Of a stretch of 64,000 nt of DNA, positions 8,251 through 19,200 are shown piece after piece (the stretch's first letter is position 1; the number at the start of each line of letters is the position of its first letter). The stretch is taken from contig CAIXRH010000242.1 in assembly GCA_903921785.1 (NCBI GenBank), forward strand, positions 1-64,000, given 5' to 3'. The notes under the pieces were generated by a model. It did not search any database. It saw nothing but the letters and a program-made list of their open reading frames with translations, and was not told the DNA's origin. The DNA is from an uncultured Pseudomonadota bacterium. Lineage in GTDB: Bacteria > Myxococcota_A > UBA796 > SXON01. Position numbers and translations under genes: made by a program.

Positions 8251-9918
8251 ATGCGCGGCACGAGGAGCGTTCGGGGAATCATCGGGTTGGTGCTGAGCAC
8301 CTATGTGGTCGGCGAGGCCCTCGTCCTCGGGGCGACTTGGGAGACCCTGCAGGAGACGGGCGTCGGCGGTCCCGCGTATGCGTCGGTGGGCGAAGGCAAG
8401 GACCTCGTCGCCGACCTCCTCCCGCCGCCGGAGTACCTCGTGGAGGCCCAGTTGATGGCCCACGAGGCGCTGTCCGCGGATCCGGCCACCCGGCAAGCCG
8501 CCGTCTCCCGGGTCGATCAGCTCGAACGGGCATTCCGGGCGCGGCAGTCGCATTGGGCCCAGGCCTTGCCGGAAGGCACGCTGCGCACCGACATGACGCA
8601 GCGCGTCGCCGCCCCCGCAGAGCGGTGGTTCGACGCGTGGCACCAGCGCCTGGTGCCCGCCCTCGACGCCGGCGATGGCGCGCGCGCGACCGCCGTGCTG
8701 CATGATGACCTCACTCCGGCCTACGAAGCGCAGCGGGATGCGGTCGATCAGGCCGTGCGCGACACCACGGCAGACCTCGGGGAGCGAGAGGACCGGGCGC
8801 TCGCCTCGGCCAGCCGTGGTTCGGCGATGGTCCTCGGGCTCTCCCTGTTCAACCTCGCGGTGGTGGCGGCCGGTGGGGTGTACGTGGCGCGTCGCCTGAA
8901 CAGCCAGCTCACGGCCACCGGCGAGGTCTTCGCTCGCGTCGCGCAGCGCGATCTCTCCGTGTCCGCCGCGTTGGACGGCGAGGTGGAGTTCCAACATCTC
9001 GGCGGAGTCGTCAACCAGATGCTGGCGCGGATCCGGGATGCGCTGGGCGCCTACCAGGGCCACGCCGCCCGCGTGGAGTCCGCGGCCACCGAGCTCCATA
9101 CCATCGGCGAGAGCATCGGCGCCGCGACCCGGGACAACGCCGAGCAGGCCGACAACGTCTTCGGGCTGACCGACGGCGTGAGCCGACACCTCCAGACGGT
9201 GGCGGTCGCGGCCGAGGAGCTCAACGCCACCGTCCGCGACATCAGCCGCAACACCACCGAAGCGGCGACGGTCGCCCGCCGCGCGCTCTCCGAAGCCCAG
9301 GCGGCCAACGGAACGATGGGCCAGCTGGCGCGGTCGAGCGGCGAGATCGGCGATGTCGTCAAGGTCATCCACTCCATCGCCGAACAGACGAACCTGCTCG
9401 CGCTCAACGCCACCATCGAGGCGGCGCGGGCGGGCGAGGCGGGGAAAGGCTTCGCGGTCGTCGCCAACGAGGTGAAGGAGCTCGCCCGCCAGACGACGCA
9501 CGCCACCGAGGAGATCACCCGCCGGATCGACGCCATCCAGTCCGACAGCCGCAGCGCGATCACCGCCATCGGCGAGATCGGCACGGTCATCGAGCGGGTG
9601 CATCAGATCCAGGACTCGATCGCCACGGCGGTGGAGCAACAAGCCTCCACCACCGCCGAGATTTCCCGGAGCGTGAACGAGGCCGCCAGCTCCAGCGAGG
9701 CGATCGCGCTCGCCGCCTCGGCCAGCCAGGCCGGCGCCCGCGCGGTGACCGACAGCGCGAGGGGCGTGCGCATGTCCGCGGATGACCTGGCGGCCCTCGC
9801 CCAGGCGCTCCGCGACGCCACCTCGGCCTGGAACACCCGGCCCCCCCAAGCCCAACGCCCGCCCGCTCCGGTCAGCCCCACCCACCCCGCGACGACCCCC
9901 TCCTTCGTGATGGGCTGA
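8251..9918 (+). CDS. Methyl-accepting chemotaxis protein (first receptor of the operon)
   Basis: This is a 555-residue transmembrane receptor. One hydrophobic helix lies at about residues 9-29. An extracytoplasmic helical domain of about 155 residues follows, then a second helix near 190-212 ([19 protein letters not shown]), a linker in the HAMP position, and a coiled-coil signalling domain. The signalling tip is the highly conserved [20 protein letters not shown] near residue 380, followed by [15 protein letters not shown]. The tail after residue 520 is Pro-rich and carries no pentapeptide that would tether CheR or CheB. Its stop codon is fused to the cheR ribosome-binding site (TGAGG). The ligand is unknown. 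Confidence 0.93.
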   Translation: MRGTRSVRGIIGLVLSTYVVGEALVLGATWETLQETGVGGPAYASVGEGKDLVADLLPPPEYLVEAQLMAHEALSADPATRQAAVSRVDQLERAFRARQSHWAQALPEGTLRTDMTQRVAAPAERWFDAWHQRLVPALDAGDGARATAVLHDDLTPAYEAQRDAVDQAVRDTTADLGEREDRALASASRGSAMVLGLSLFNLAVVAAGGVYVARRLNSQLTATGEVFARVAQRDLSVSAALDGEVEFQHLGGVVNQMLARIRDALGAYQGHAARVESAATELHTIGESIGAATRDNAEQADNVFGLTDGVSRHLQTVAVAAEELNATVRDISRNTTEAATVARRALSEAQAANGTMGQLARSSGEIGDVVKVIHSIAEQTNLLALNATIEAARAGEAGKGFAVVANEVKELARQTTHATEEITRRIDAIQSDSRSAITAIGEIGTVIERVHQIQDSIATAVEQQASTTAEISRSVNEAASSSEAIALAASASQAGARAVTDSARGVRMSADDLAALAQALRDATSAWNTRPPQAQRPPAPVSPTHPATTPSFVMG

Positions 9919-9925
9919 GGTCACC

Positions 9926-10747
9926 ATGCTCTCCCCGATGACCCAAGACGAGTTCCAGTTCCTCCAGAAGCTGATGCGCGATCGCTCCGCGAACGTGCTC
10001 GAGGCCGGCAAGGAGAGCACCACCGTGATGCGCCTGAGCCCGGTGCTCAAGGCGGAGGGGCTCACCACGATCGGCGACCTGGTGAAGAAGCTCCGCGCCA
10101 CCGGTGTCGGCCGCCTCCACACGCAGGTGGTGGAGTCGCTCACCGTTCACGAGAGCTCGTTCTTTCGCGATCCGCCGGTGTGGAGCGCGCTCCGGGAGCA
10201 TGTGCTCCCCCCGCTGGTGCGCGCGTCCGCCGGACGTCCGTTCCGCGCGTGGTGCGGCGCGACGAGCCTCGGCCAGGAGCCATGGTCCTTGGCCATCACC
10301 CTCAAGCGGTGGTTCTACACGGGCACGGAGCAGTTCCACATCACCGCCACCGACATCAGCGAGAAGGCCCTCGCGTACGCGATGGCCGGTCGCTACACCG
10401 CCCTCGAAGCGTCGCGAGGACTGTCGCCCGAGCTGAGCCAGCGGTTCCTCAAGCCGGATGCGGGCGGGATGTCCGTTTCGGCCGACATCCGCCCGATGGT
10501 GCAGTTCCGAAGGTTGAACCTGTGCCAGGACTGGCCCGACCTCGGCCAGTTCGATCTGATCCTGATGCGGAACGTGCTCTACTACTTCGATCCCGTCGAT
10601 CGGCGCTCCGTGCTCGATCGAGCGGCCCGGCTCCTCTACCCAGGCGGCGTCCTCCTGCTTGGCGCAGGAGAGATCGCCACCCACACGCCGCGGGACCTCA
10701 CGCCGCATCGCTTCGGGACCGTGCCGGCGCTTCGGCGGGGCTGCTGA
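9926..10747 (+). CDS. cheR: Chemotaxis protein methyltransferase CheR
   Basis: CheR methylates receptor glutamates with S-adenosylmethionine. The 273-residue product has the N-terminal helical domain and then SSFFRDPPVW (about residues 77-88), which is diagnostic. The SAM site reads WCGATSLGQEPWSLA, where most relatives have a CSTGEEPYS-type sequence. ITATDISEKALAYA and FDLILMRNVLYYF complete the Rossmann fold. It starts 7 nt after the receptor stop and overlaps cheB by one base (TGATG), so translation is coupled. The unusual SAM loop keeps the Gly and Glu-Pro positions, so activity is likely. Confidence 0.93.
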   Translation: MLSPMTQDEFQFLQKLMRDRSANVLEAGKESTTVMRLSPVLKAEGLTTIGDLVKKLRATGVGRLHTQVVESLTVHESSFFRDPPVWSALREHVLPPLVRASAGRPFRAWCGATSLGQEPWSLAITLKRWFYTGTEQFHITATDISEKALAYAMAGRYTALEASRGLSPELSQRFLKPDAGGMSVSADIRPMVQFRRLNLCQDWPDLGQFDLILMRNVLYYFDPVDRRSVLDRAARLLYPGGVLLLGAGEIATHTPRDLTPHRFGTVPALRRGC

Positions 10748-11856
10748 TGGGTACCATGGCGCGCCCCCCGCTCCGCGTGGTGCTCATTGACGACTCCTCC
10801 ACCGCGCTGACGGTGATCCAGCACGGCCTCGAGGCCGACGCCACCATCCAGGTCGTGGGTACGGCGCGGGATGGCGCCAGCGGCCTCACCCTGCTCGCGA
10901 CCGCGAGGCCCGACGCCCTGGTCGTCGATCTCCATCTGCCCGGGCTCGACGGGCTGCAGATCATCCGCGAAGCCCGGCGCCGCTGGCCGGCGATGCACAC
11001 GCTCTTGTTCACCGGCACCACCCAGCCGGTCGTCCAGGTGGAAGCCGAGGCCTACGCCGCCGGCGCCGACGGGTTCGTGAGCAAGCCCCCGCCGCTGCCG
11101 TCCATGGCGCACGCGGTGCGGTACGTCCGCGACCACCTCGGAACCCGCCTCCTCGCGCTCCGAGCGCCGGACTCCGTCGCTGCGACACCCCGTCCCGCGC
11201 ACCTCGGCACCGCGTTTCGGGTGGAGAGCGCGTCCGGGCCCTCCCGGTTCGCAGCCGTGGTCATCGGCGCCTCGACGGGCGGCCCGGACGCGGTGGAGTG
11301 CGTCCTTCGGGAGCTCCCTGCCTCGTTCCCGGTGCCGGTGCTGATCGTCCAACACATCGGCGACACCGTCGGTCGAGGTCTGGTCGAACGTTTCGCCGCG
11401 AGCAGCCGGCTCCGCGTCACCCAGGCTCACGACGGAGAGCACCTCCAGGCGGGCACCGCCTACGTCGCCGCGCCCTCCCGTCACCTCGAGGTCCGCCGCT
11501 CTCCCGACGGGCCGCAGCTCGCCCTCACCCAGACCGCGGCCGAGCACTTCGTACGACCCGCGGTGGACGTGCTCTTCCGGAGCGCAGCCGTCGTCTGGGA
11601 CCGACGCCTGCTCGCGGTCGTCCTCACGGGGATGGGCGAGGACGGGCTGAGCGGGGCCCGGGTCATCAAGGCCCTCGGCGGCGTGGTCATCGCGCAGGAC
11701 CGCGCCACCTCCACGGTGTGGGGGATGCCCGGCGCGGTGGCCAACGCTGGCATCGCCGACGCAGTGCTTCCCATCAAGGAGATCGGACCGATGATCCTCA
11801 CTCGCACCTGCGGTTTGCCGACGGTTCGCATCGCCGCGGTGGGAGGTGCCGCGTGA
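10747..11856 (+). CDS. cheB: Chemotaxis response regulator protein-glutamate methylesterase CheB
   Basis: CheB removes receptor methyl groups and is activated by CheA phosphorylation. The 369-residue protein has a receiver domain with acidic Asp15-Asp16 and phospho-acceptor Asp61 (VVDLHLPGLDG), then TGTT and a Lys in VSKPPP. The C-terminal esterase has the Ser-His-Asp triad: Ser in VIGASTGGPD (near 175), His in IVQHIG (near 202), and Asp in TGMGEDGLSG (near 299). The start overlaps the cheR stop as TGATG, and its own stop overlaps the cheA start as GTGA. A second ATG lies 9 bases downstream. Confidence 0.95.
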   Translation: MGTMARPPLRVVLIDDSSTALTVIQHGLEADATIQVVGTARDGASGLTLLATARPDALVVDLHLPGLDGLQIIREARRRWPAMHTLLFTGTTQPVVQVEAEAYAAGADGFVSKPPPLPSMAHAVRYVRDHLGTRLLALRAPDSVAATPRPAHLGTAFRVESASGPSRFAAVVIGASTGGPDAVECVLRELPASFPVPVLIVQHIGDTVGRGLVERFAASSRLRVTQAHDGEHLQAGTAYVAAPSRHLEVRRSPDGPQLALTQTAAEHFVRPAVDVLFRSAAVVWDRRLLAVVLTGMGEDGLSGARVIKALGGVVIAQDRATSTVWGMPGAVANAGIADAVLPIKEIGPMILTRTCGLPTVRIAAVGGAA

Positions 11857-14054
11857 TCGACGACGTCACCAAGGAGTTCATCATCGAGGCGCTCGAGGGC
11901 GTCGAGCAGCTCGATCAGGCCTTCGTCGCGCTCGAGCAGAACCCCGCCGACACCGAGATTCTCACCCGGATCTTTCGGGGCGTACATACCGTGAAGGGCA
12001 CGAGCGGCTGCCTGGGTTTCCCGCATCTTGAGCACGTCGCGCACGCGGGCGAGAACCTGCTCAGTCGGATGCGGGACGGGTCGATCGCCGTGAACGAGCT
12101 GCGAATCTCGCTGCTGCTGAAGCTCGTGGACGCGATGCGGTCGATGCTCGCCGCGATCGAGGCGACCGGCTCCGATCAGGATCACCAGGACTACGCCTCG
12201 CTCACCGGTGCGCTGGCCGCGGCCGCCGAGATCGAGGCCGCCCCGCGGCCCTCGGGCGTGGCCCACGGCGCGGCCGACCCCTGGGAGCCCGCGGGCGCCG
12301 AGCTCTTCGACCCGCCCTCCCTCGCGGCGCCCGAGGCCCCCCTCGCCCCGACCCCGCCCAACGCGGATCCGCGCCAGCACGACTCGCGACTCGCCGACTC
12401 CACCGTCCGCGTGGACGTGGCGCTGCTCGATCGGGTGATGAACCTCGTGGGCGAGCTGGTCCTGGCCCGAAACCGGCTCATGCAATGCTCCGGCCTCACC
12501 GCCGACCCGACGCTCGTCGCCACGGGTCAGCGCATCAACCTCATCACCTCCGAGCTCCAGGAGGGGGTGATGAAGACCCGGATGCAGCCGATCGGCTCGA
12601 GCTGGGGCAAGCTGCCCCGGTTGGTCCGCGAGACCGCCCTGTCCTGTGGAAAGTGCGTACGCCTGGAGACGGAAGGGCACTCGACGGAGCTCGACCGGAC
12701 CCTGCTTGACGCGATCCGGGACCCCCTCACCCACATCCTCCGGAACTCCATCGATCACGGGATTGAGACCCCGGCCGAGCGCGAGCGCCTGGGGAAGCCG
12801 GTGGAGGGCCGGCTGCAGATCCTGGCGTACCACGAAGGCGGGCAGGTCACGGTCGACGTGATCGACGACGGCGCGGGAATCGACGCCGCCCGGCTCCGCC
12901 AGAAGGCAGTGGAGCGCGGAATCCTCACCGCTGCGGAGGCGGCTCGGATGAGCGACCGGGAGGCCGTGGAGCTCATCTTCCGCCCGGCCTTCAGCACCGC
13001 CGCCCGGGTCACCCACGTCTCTGGCCGCGGCGTCGGCATGGACGTGGTTCGAACGAGCATCGACGCGGTGGGCGGCACGGTGGAGGTGATCACCCGCGTG
13101 GGTCTCGGCACGACCATGCGGCTGAAGCTCCCCCTCACGCTCGCCATCATCCCGGCGTTGATGGTACGCACCCGGGAGAACGTCTACGCGATCCCCCAGG
13201 CAAGCTTGATCGAGCTCCTCCGCCTCGACGAGGAGCGCCAGAAGGCGATCTCGGACATCGGTGGCGTCCCGGTCTACCGACTTCGCGGGCAACTCCTCCC
13301 GATCGTGCACCTCTCGCGGGAGCTTGGGGACGCGGACCGCGGCGAGCGCGGCGTGCTCCACGTCGTGGTGCTGCAGGCGGAGGGGCAACGCTTCGGGCTC
13401 GTCGTCGACTCCGTGGCAGACACGGCGGAGATCGTGGTGAAGCCGCTCTCGAAGATGCTCAAGGGGCTCGCCGTGTATGCCGGCGCGACCGTGATGGGGG
13501 ATGGCTCGGTCGCCCTGATCATCGACGTTCCGGGCCTGGCCCAGCGGGCGGGCGTGCTCCGGACCGGGGTGCAAGCGGCCGCCGCGGCGGAGGCGGCCGC
13601 GGCGAGGAGCAACGGTTCAGGCATCCCCCGCGAGCAGCTGCTCGTGGTCACCGACGGGCTCGGTCGCCCCTACGCGGTACCGCTTGCGAGCGTGTCACGT
13701 CTCGAAGAATTCCCTGCGACGATGTTGGAGTCGGCCGCAGGCTCCCCGGCGGTCAACTACCGCGACGAGATCATGCCCGTCGTCTCGTTGGGCACGCTCG
13801 TCGGCAGCGGCAGCGACGAGCTGGGCGGGTCCTCCATCCGGGTGATCGTGTACCGTTCGCCCGGCGGTTCCGTCGCGATCGCGGTCAACCGGATCGAGGA
13901 CATCCTTCACGTCGAACTCAAGCTCGCGTCCCGCACCGCGCGGCCCGGCGTCCGGGGAGCGGCCGTCGTCTCCGGACGGGTGACCGACGTGCTCGACCTC
14001 GGCGCCCTCCTGCAAACCCGCGTCCCTGAGCTGCTCGCCGAGTGGGCGGCCTGA
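11853..14054 (+). CDS. cheA: Chemotaxis histidine kinase CheA with tandem CheW domains
   Basis: CheA autophosphorylates on its HPt histidine and passes phosphate to receiver domains. The 733-residue protein starts with an HPt domain (His45 in FRGVHTVKGTSG). A Pro/Ala-rich linker follows, then the dimerisation helices (RVMNLVGELVLARNRL), and the ATPase with its N box near residue 294 (HILRNSIDHG), DDGAGID near 337, and SGRGVGMDVV. The regulatory end seems to hold two CheW-like domains: one at about 430-560, and another from about 595, beginning EQLLVVTDGLGR. No separate P2 domain is obvious. The GTG start sits on the cheB stop (GTGA) behind GGGAGG. Confidence 0.94.
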   Translation: MIDDVTKEFIIEALEGVEQLDQAFVALEQNPADTEILTRIFRGVHTVKGTSGCLGFPHLEHVAHAGENLLSRMRDGSIAVNELRISLLLKLVDAMRSMLAAIEATGSDQDHQDYASLTGALAAAAEIEAAPRPSGVAHGAADPWEPAGAELFDPPSLAAPEAPLAPTPPNADPRQHDSRLADSTVRVDVALLDRVMNLVGELVLARNRLMQCSGLTADPTLVATGQRINLITSELQEGVMKTRMQPIGSSWGKLPRLVRETALSCGKCVRLETEGHSTELDRTLLDAIRDPLTHILRNSIDHGIETPAERERLGKPVEGRLQILAYHEGGQVTVDVIDDGAGIDAARLRQKAVERGILTAAEAARMSDREAVELIFRPAFSTAARVTHVSGRGVGMDVVRTSIDAVGGTVEVITRVGLGTTMRLKLPLTLAIIPALMVRTRENVYAIPQASLIELLRLDEERQKAISDIGGVPVYRLRGQLLPIVHLSRELGDADRGERGVLHVVVLQAEGQRFGLVVDSVADTAEIVVKPLSKMLKGLAVYAGATVMGDGSVALIIDVPGLAQRAGVLRTGVQAAAAAEAAAARSNGSGIPREQLLVVTDGLGRPYAVPLASVSRLEEFPATMLESAAGSPAVNYRDEIMPVVSLGTLVGSGSDELGGSSIRVIVYRSPGGSVAIAVNRIEDILHVELKLASRTARPGVRGAAVVSGRVTDVLDLGALLQTRVPELLAEWAA

Positions 14055-14061
14055 GGTCCCG

Positions 14062-14499
14062 ATGTCGACCCAACTCCAGTACGCCACGTTCTACCTGGAT
14101 GGAATGCACTTCGGCGTCGGCGTCGCCGACGTTCAGGAGGTGCTGAAGCTGCAGCAATACACCCGGGTTCCGCTCGCGCGGCGGGAGGTCTTCGGGCTGA
14201 TGAACCTCCGTGGTCAGATCTCGCCGGCCTTGGACATGCGCAGCCGGTTGAGCCTCCCGCCTTCGCGGGCAACGGGCTCGCTCCCGACCGTGGTCGTCCA
14301 GTCCTCCGACGGACCCGTCGGCCTGCTCGTCGATGAGATCGCCGACGTGCACCAACTCGACGTCGCGACATCCGAGCCCCCGCCACCCACGGTCCCCCCG
14401 AACATCCTCCCCTTCCTGTCGAGCGTGTTCAAGCTCGAGCAAGGACTCCTTCTCGTCGTCGACCTCGCGGCCGTGCTTCGGCTCGACGCCACCAACTGA
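14062..14499 (+). CDS. cheW: Chemotaxis coupling protein CheW
   Basis: The 145-residue adaptor bridges receptors and CheA. It has the CheW fold throughout: [43 protein letters not shown] with the conserved NLRG, and [14 protein letters not shown]. It is close to a minimal CheW in length. It starts 7 nt after the cheA stop, and the cheA stop codon forms the start of its TGAGG ribosome-binding site. It is followed after 14 nt by the second receptor gene. Confidence 0.95.
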   Translation: MSTQLQYATFYLDGMHFGVGVADVQEVLKLQQYTRVPLARREVFGLMNLRGQISPALDMRSRLSLPPSRATGSLPTVVVQSSDGPVGLLVDEIADVHQLDVATSEPPPPTVPPNILPFLSSVFKLEQGLLLVVDLAAVLRLDATN

Positions 14500-14513
14500 C
14501 CCCTGAGGCCCCC

Positions 14514-16148
14514 ATGGACCACGCCTTCTCGACTTCCTTCGCCTTCGACGGACCGCAGCCTGCCAAGGCCGCCGCGCCGAGACGCTCGCTCAGCGTCAAG
14601 TCCCGCCTCTGGCTCTTGGGCGGTGTCGGCGTCTTCTTCGTCGCCGCCGCCTCCGCCACCGCGTTCTACGCCGTGGAGATCGGGGTGGACGCGGTGGAAG
14701 CCGTCAACACCGTCGGCCGCCTTCGCGGCGCGCAAGGGGATGCGGACATGATGCACGACGCGCTCCGCGCCGATGTATACCGTTCGCAGCTCGCGACGTC
14801 GCCCTCGGAAAATGCCGAGGTTGCCTCGGATGTCAAGGATCACGGCGAACGCTTCATGGAGGAGATGGACGTGGTGGCGTCCAATTCGGACGACCCGACG
14901 GTGCAGGCGGCGGTCACCGAACTGCGGCCGAAGATCGAGACGTACCGCGACGCCGCCCGCGACTACGTGGGGCTCGCCTCCACCGACAAGGTGGCCGCCG
15001 AGGGGCTTCTTCCTTCCTTCAATCGTCAGTTCTCCGATCTCGAATCGGGGATGGGCGCGCTGGGGGAGACCATCGGCCGGGTGGGCGACGCCCGCGAGGC
15101 GGAGGCGGGTCAGACCCTCGCCCACGCTCGCTGGCTCACGCTGTTCGCCGGGATCAGCTCCCTCGCCACGCTGGCCCTGATGGCGAGCGTCATCGTGCGC
15201 TCCATCCTGCGTCCGCTCAGCCAGACCATGTCGAGCCTCGACGCGCTCTCCCGCCGCGACTGCCGCCACCGCGTGGTCGTGGAGGGAGACGACGAGCTCG
15301 GCCGGATGTCCGCCCTGCTCAACAGCTCGCTCGCCGAGCTGGGCAGCTCGATCGGCGGGATCGCCGCGAGCACGGGGGCCCTGAACGCCTCGGCCCAGAG
15401 CCTCGCCCGGATCAGCGGAGACCTGTCCTCGTCCGCCAAGGACAGCGTCGGCCGAGCGTCCGCCGCGGCCACCGCGGCGTCCGAGGTCAACGAGCACGTC
15501 CACAGCGTCGCGGCGGCCGTGGAGGAGATGAGCGCGACCTCCAGCGTGGTCGGCGCGAACGCCCGCGAGGCCTCCGGCATCGCGGAGGCGGCAGTCGACG
15601 CGGCGCGGGCAACCGACGGCACCGTCACCAAGCTCGGCGAGTCCACGGCCGAGATCGGCAAGGTGGTCAAGGTGATCACCACCATCGCCGAGCAGACGAA
15701 CCTCCTCGCGCTCAACGCGACGATCGAGGCCGCCCGCGCCGGCGAGGCCGGCAAGGGCTTCGCCGTCGTGGCCAACGAGGTGAAGGAGCTCGCGAAGGAG
15801 ACCTCGCGGGCGACCGAGGAGATCGGCTCCATCGTCACCAACATCCAGTCCGACACCGCGATCGCCGTCCGGGCGATCCGCGAGATCGTCAAGACGATCG
15901 AGAACATCCACCGCACGCAGGCCAACATCACCCAGGCGATCACCGAGCAGGGCGCGGCCAGCCAGGAGATCGTGCGCCGCGTCACCGACGCCGCGACCGG
16001 CACCTCGCGCATCGCGAGCCTGGTGTCCGAGGTGTCGGAGGGTGCCCAGGCCACGAACGTCGCCAGCGACGAGGCGCGGCGAGCCGCGACGGACCTCGCG
16101 GCGCTGTCCACCCAGCTCAAGGGCGTGGTGGCGCAGTTCCAGCTGTGA
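14514..16148 (+). CDS. Methyl-accepting chemotaxis protein (second receptor of the operon)
   Basis: The product has 544 residues. A cytoplasmic lead of about 30 residues comes before the first transmembrane helix (about 33-53, [20 protein letters not shown]). The extracytoplasmic part is all helical and of the size of a four-helix-bundle ligand domain. The second helix is near 207-228 ([19 protein letters not shown]), followed by a HAMP with PLSQ. The signalling hairpin tip carries [20 protein letters not shown] near residue 395, nearly identical to the first receptor. The C-terminus has no CheR tether. It closes the operon; no cheY, cheD or cheC follows, so the output receiver lies elsewhere. 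Confidence 0.93.
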   Translation: MDHAFSTSFAFDGPQPAKAAAPRRSLSVKSRLWLLGGVGVFFVAAASATAFYAVEIGVDAVEAVNTVGRLRGAQGDADMMHDALRADVYRSQLATSPSENAEVASDVKDHGERFMEEMDVVASNSDDPTVQAAVTELRPKIETYRDAARDYVGLASTDKVAAEGLLPSFNRQFSDLESGMGALGETIGRVGDAREAEAGQTLAHARWLTLFAGISSLATLALMASVIVRSILRPLSQTMSSLDALSRRDCRHRVVVEGDDELGRMSALLNSSLAELGSSIGGIAASTGALNASAQSLARISGDLSSSAKDSVGRASAAATAASEVNEHVHSVAAAVEEMSATSSVVGANAREASGIAEAAVDAARATDGTVTKLGESTAEIGKVVKVITTIAEQTNLLALNATIEAARAGEAGKGFAVVANEVKELAKETSRATEEIGSIVTNIQSDTAIAVRAIREIVKTIENIHRTQANITQAITEQGAASQEIVRRVTDAATGTSRIASLVSEVSEGAQATNVASDEARRAATDLAALSTQLKGVVAQFQL

Positions 16149-16202
16149 GCCGGCCGCACCGCAGTCGTGCCCACCGAACGCACGCCTCGTCACTCGGCAC
16201 GG

Positions 16203-16230
16203 TTGACACCGGGTGACAATCGGGCAACAT
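16203..16230 (+). promoter_or_regulatory. Possible sigma70-type promoter of the repeat lipoprotein gene
   Basis: A perfect -35 hexamer TTGACA lies at 16203-16208. The best -10 partner, CAACAT at 16225-16230, is 16 bp away and matches only in part. The start codon is 33 bp further on. The TTGACA and the position after a completed operon support it; the weak -10 keeps confidence low. Confidence 0.3.
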
Positions 16231-16263
16231 GCGACGTGACCCCCTCACGCCCCGGTGCCCTCG

Positions 16264-19200
16264 ATGTCGAAGCTTGCGCTGCCTGCCCTCCTCCTGCTCG
16301 TCGCGACGGGCTGTCCCCAGGGCGACAACACGGTGAAGGTGGCCGACGACCCGCCGGAGGTCACGATCATCACCCCGTTGGAGGGCGGCAACTTCGATCC
16401 CCTGGTACCCGTCAAGTTCTGCCTCGCGGTGAACGACAATTCGGTGGACTCGGCGCTTGAGATCATCGCCCAGTCCGACATGGACGGCGTCTTCTGGAAG
16501 TTCGATGGCGTGCCCGTGGAGTGCGACGGCGGGAACATCGGTTTTGAGGCGATGCTCAGCGACAACGACCACAGCATCGTCGTGAGCGTCACCGACCCCA
16601 AGGACCAGGTCGGCAGCGCCAACGTCACCATCATGCGTACCGACAATTCCGCCCCCGCGTGCGACGTCATCAGCCCCTCCGACGGCGCGGCGTTCGAGGC
16701 AAACACCGTGGTCTCCTTCTCGGCGCACGCGGCCGACGCCGACCAGGACGCGCAGACCCTCTCCGTCACGCTCGTGAGCGACGTGGACGGCGAGCTCTGG
16801 ACCGGCAACCCCGACACCTCGGGGTCGATCAGCACGTCCCTCACCTCGCTCAGCGCCGGCTACCACACCCTGGCGCTCACCGTGACCGACGAGCGCGGCC
16901 TCACCGATACCTGCGGTGCAACCATCTACATGAACGAGTGCACCGACAAAGACGGCGACTCCTTCACCACCTGCAACAACGACTGCGACGACAACGACGA
17001 CACCGTCTACCCGGACGCCGAGGAGCTCGTCGACGGCAAGGACAACGACTGCGACGGCTTCACCGACGAAGGCAGCTCCTACGTGGACGACGACGGCGAC
17101 GGCTACGCCGAGACCGACGGCGACTGTGACGACACCGACGCCACCATCAGCCCCGTCGCCACCGAGATCTGGTACGACGGCGTGGATCGAGACTGCGACG
17201 GCCAGTCCGACTACGACCAGGACCTCGATGGGTTCGACGACGTCGGCTACGGCGGCACCGACTGCGACGACCTCGATCCCAGCATGCATCCCGGCGCGGC
17301 GGACGCGTGGTACGACGGCGTGGACAGCGACTGCGCCAGCGACGACGACTACGACGCCGATCTCGATGGGTATGACAGCGCCGACTACGGCGGCGAAGAC
17401 TGCGACGACGCGGTCTCGACCATCAACCCGGCCGCGGCCGAGTCCTGGTACGACGGCGTGGACGGCGACTGCGACACGCTCTCCGACTACGACCAGGATT
17501 ACGACGGCTACGACGCCAGCGCCTACGGCGGCGCCGACTGCAACGACACCAACGCCAGCATCAACCCGCTCGGCACCGAGACCGCCTACAACGGCATCGA
17601 CGAAGACTGCACCGGTGCCGACTGGACCGACGTCGACGGCGACGGCTACGACGCCGCGGTCGTCGGCGGGACCGACTGCAACGACACCGACGGCGCCATC
17701 CACCCCACCGCCACGGAAATCTGGTACGACGGCGTCGACCAGGACTGCGCCGGGGACGACGACTGGGACCAGGACAAAGACGGCTACGTCATCGACAGCC
17801 ACGGTGGGTCCGACTGCGACGACACCGATTCCGGGATCCACGTCGGCGCCACCGACGCCTGGTACGACGGGGTCGACACCAACTGCAACGGGCTGAGCGA
17901 CTTCGACGCCGACCTCGACGGGCACGACTTCGACCTCTACGGCGGCGACGACTGCGACGACGCCGAGGACACGACCTACCCCGGCGCGGCGGACGCGGCG
18001 TACGACGGCATCGACAGCGACTGCCTCGGCAACGACGACTTCGACGCCGACGCCGACGGCTACACCTACGACGTCTACGGCGGCGACGACTGCAACGACC
18101 TCGACGCCAGCATCAACCCCGGCGCGACGGACAGCTGGTACGACGGTATCGACAGCAACTGCGACGGCGCCGGCGACTACGACCGCGACAGCGACGGCTA
18201 CACCGCGGCCAGCTACGGCGGCAGCGACTGCCTCGACGTCGACCCCACCGTCCACCCCGGCGCGACCGACAGCTGGTACGACGGTGTGGACACCGATTGC
18301 GACGGCGCCGACGACTACGACCAGGACGGCGACGGTTTTGACGCCGAAGCCTATGGCGGCACCGACTGCGACGACACCGCCATCGGCATCAACCCCTCGG
18401 CGTTCGACATCGCCTACGACGGCGTGGACAGCGACTGCGACGGCGCCTCCGACTACGACCAGGACGGCGACGGCTACGACAGCGACAGCTACGGCGGCGA
18501 CGACTGCGATGACTACGACTCGACCGTCAACCCCGGGGTCGCGGAGATCTGGTACGACGGCGACGATCAGAACTGCGACGGCGGTGACGACTACGACCAG
18601 GACGGCGACGGCGACGACAGCAACGACTACGGCGGCACCGACTGCGACGACACCGACGCGAGCGTCTACCCCGGCGGCGGCGAGACCTGGTACGACGGCG
18701 TGGACGGCGACTGCGACGGCTACTCCGACTTCGACCAGGACCTCGACGGTTTTGACAGCGACGCCTACGGCGGCGACGACTGTGACGACACCGACGCGAC
18801 CCTGCATCCGTATCGCTGGGAGAACACCACCGACGGCATCGACAACGACTGCGACGGCATGGTCGACACCGCCGACACCACCGCGCTGGTCACCTCGCTG
18901 TACGGCGACGACAGCTCGCAGCTGGTGAGCTTCCGTCGCGGCTTCACCTTCAACATGTGCGGCACCCGCTACACCGAGGCCTACTTCCAGACCAACGGCC
19001 GGATCACCTTCGGCACGAGCGACACGAGCTACACCGAGAGCTACCCGAGCTTCCAGACCGTCAAGCAGATCGCCGGCATCTGGGACGACCAATACGCGGC
19101 CTCGGCCGGGTACCTCACCTGGGCGCAGCAGGGTTCCGACGGGGTCACGTTCTACTGGAACGGGATCTCGGACTACAGCGTCCGCTCCCTCACCAACACC

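Noticed and set aside
16117-19092. A 991-residue open frame on the minus strand, rich in Val and Ala
   Set aside because: It is the antisense shadow of the Asp/Gly-rich calcium repeats (GAC/GGC codons read back as GTC/GCC). It has no domain, and the + strand gene has a signal peptide and clear repeats.
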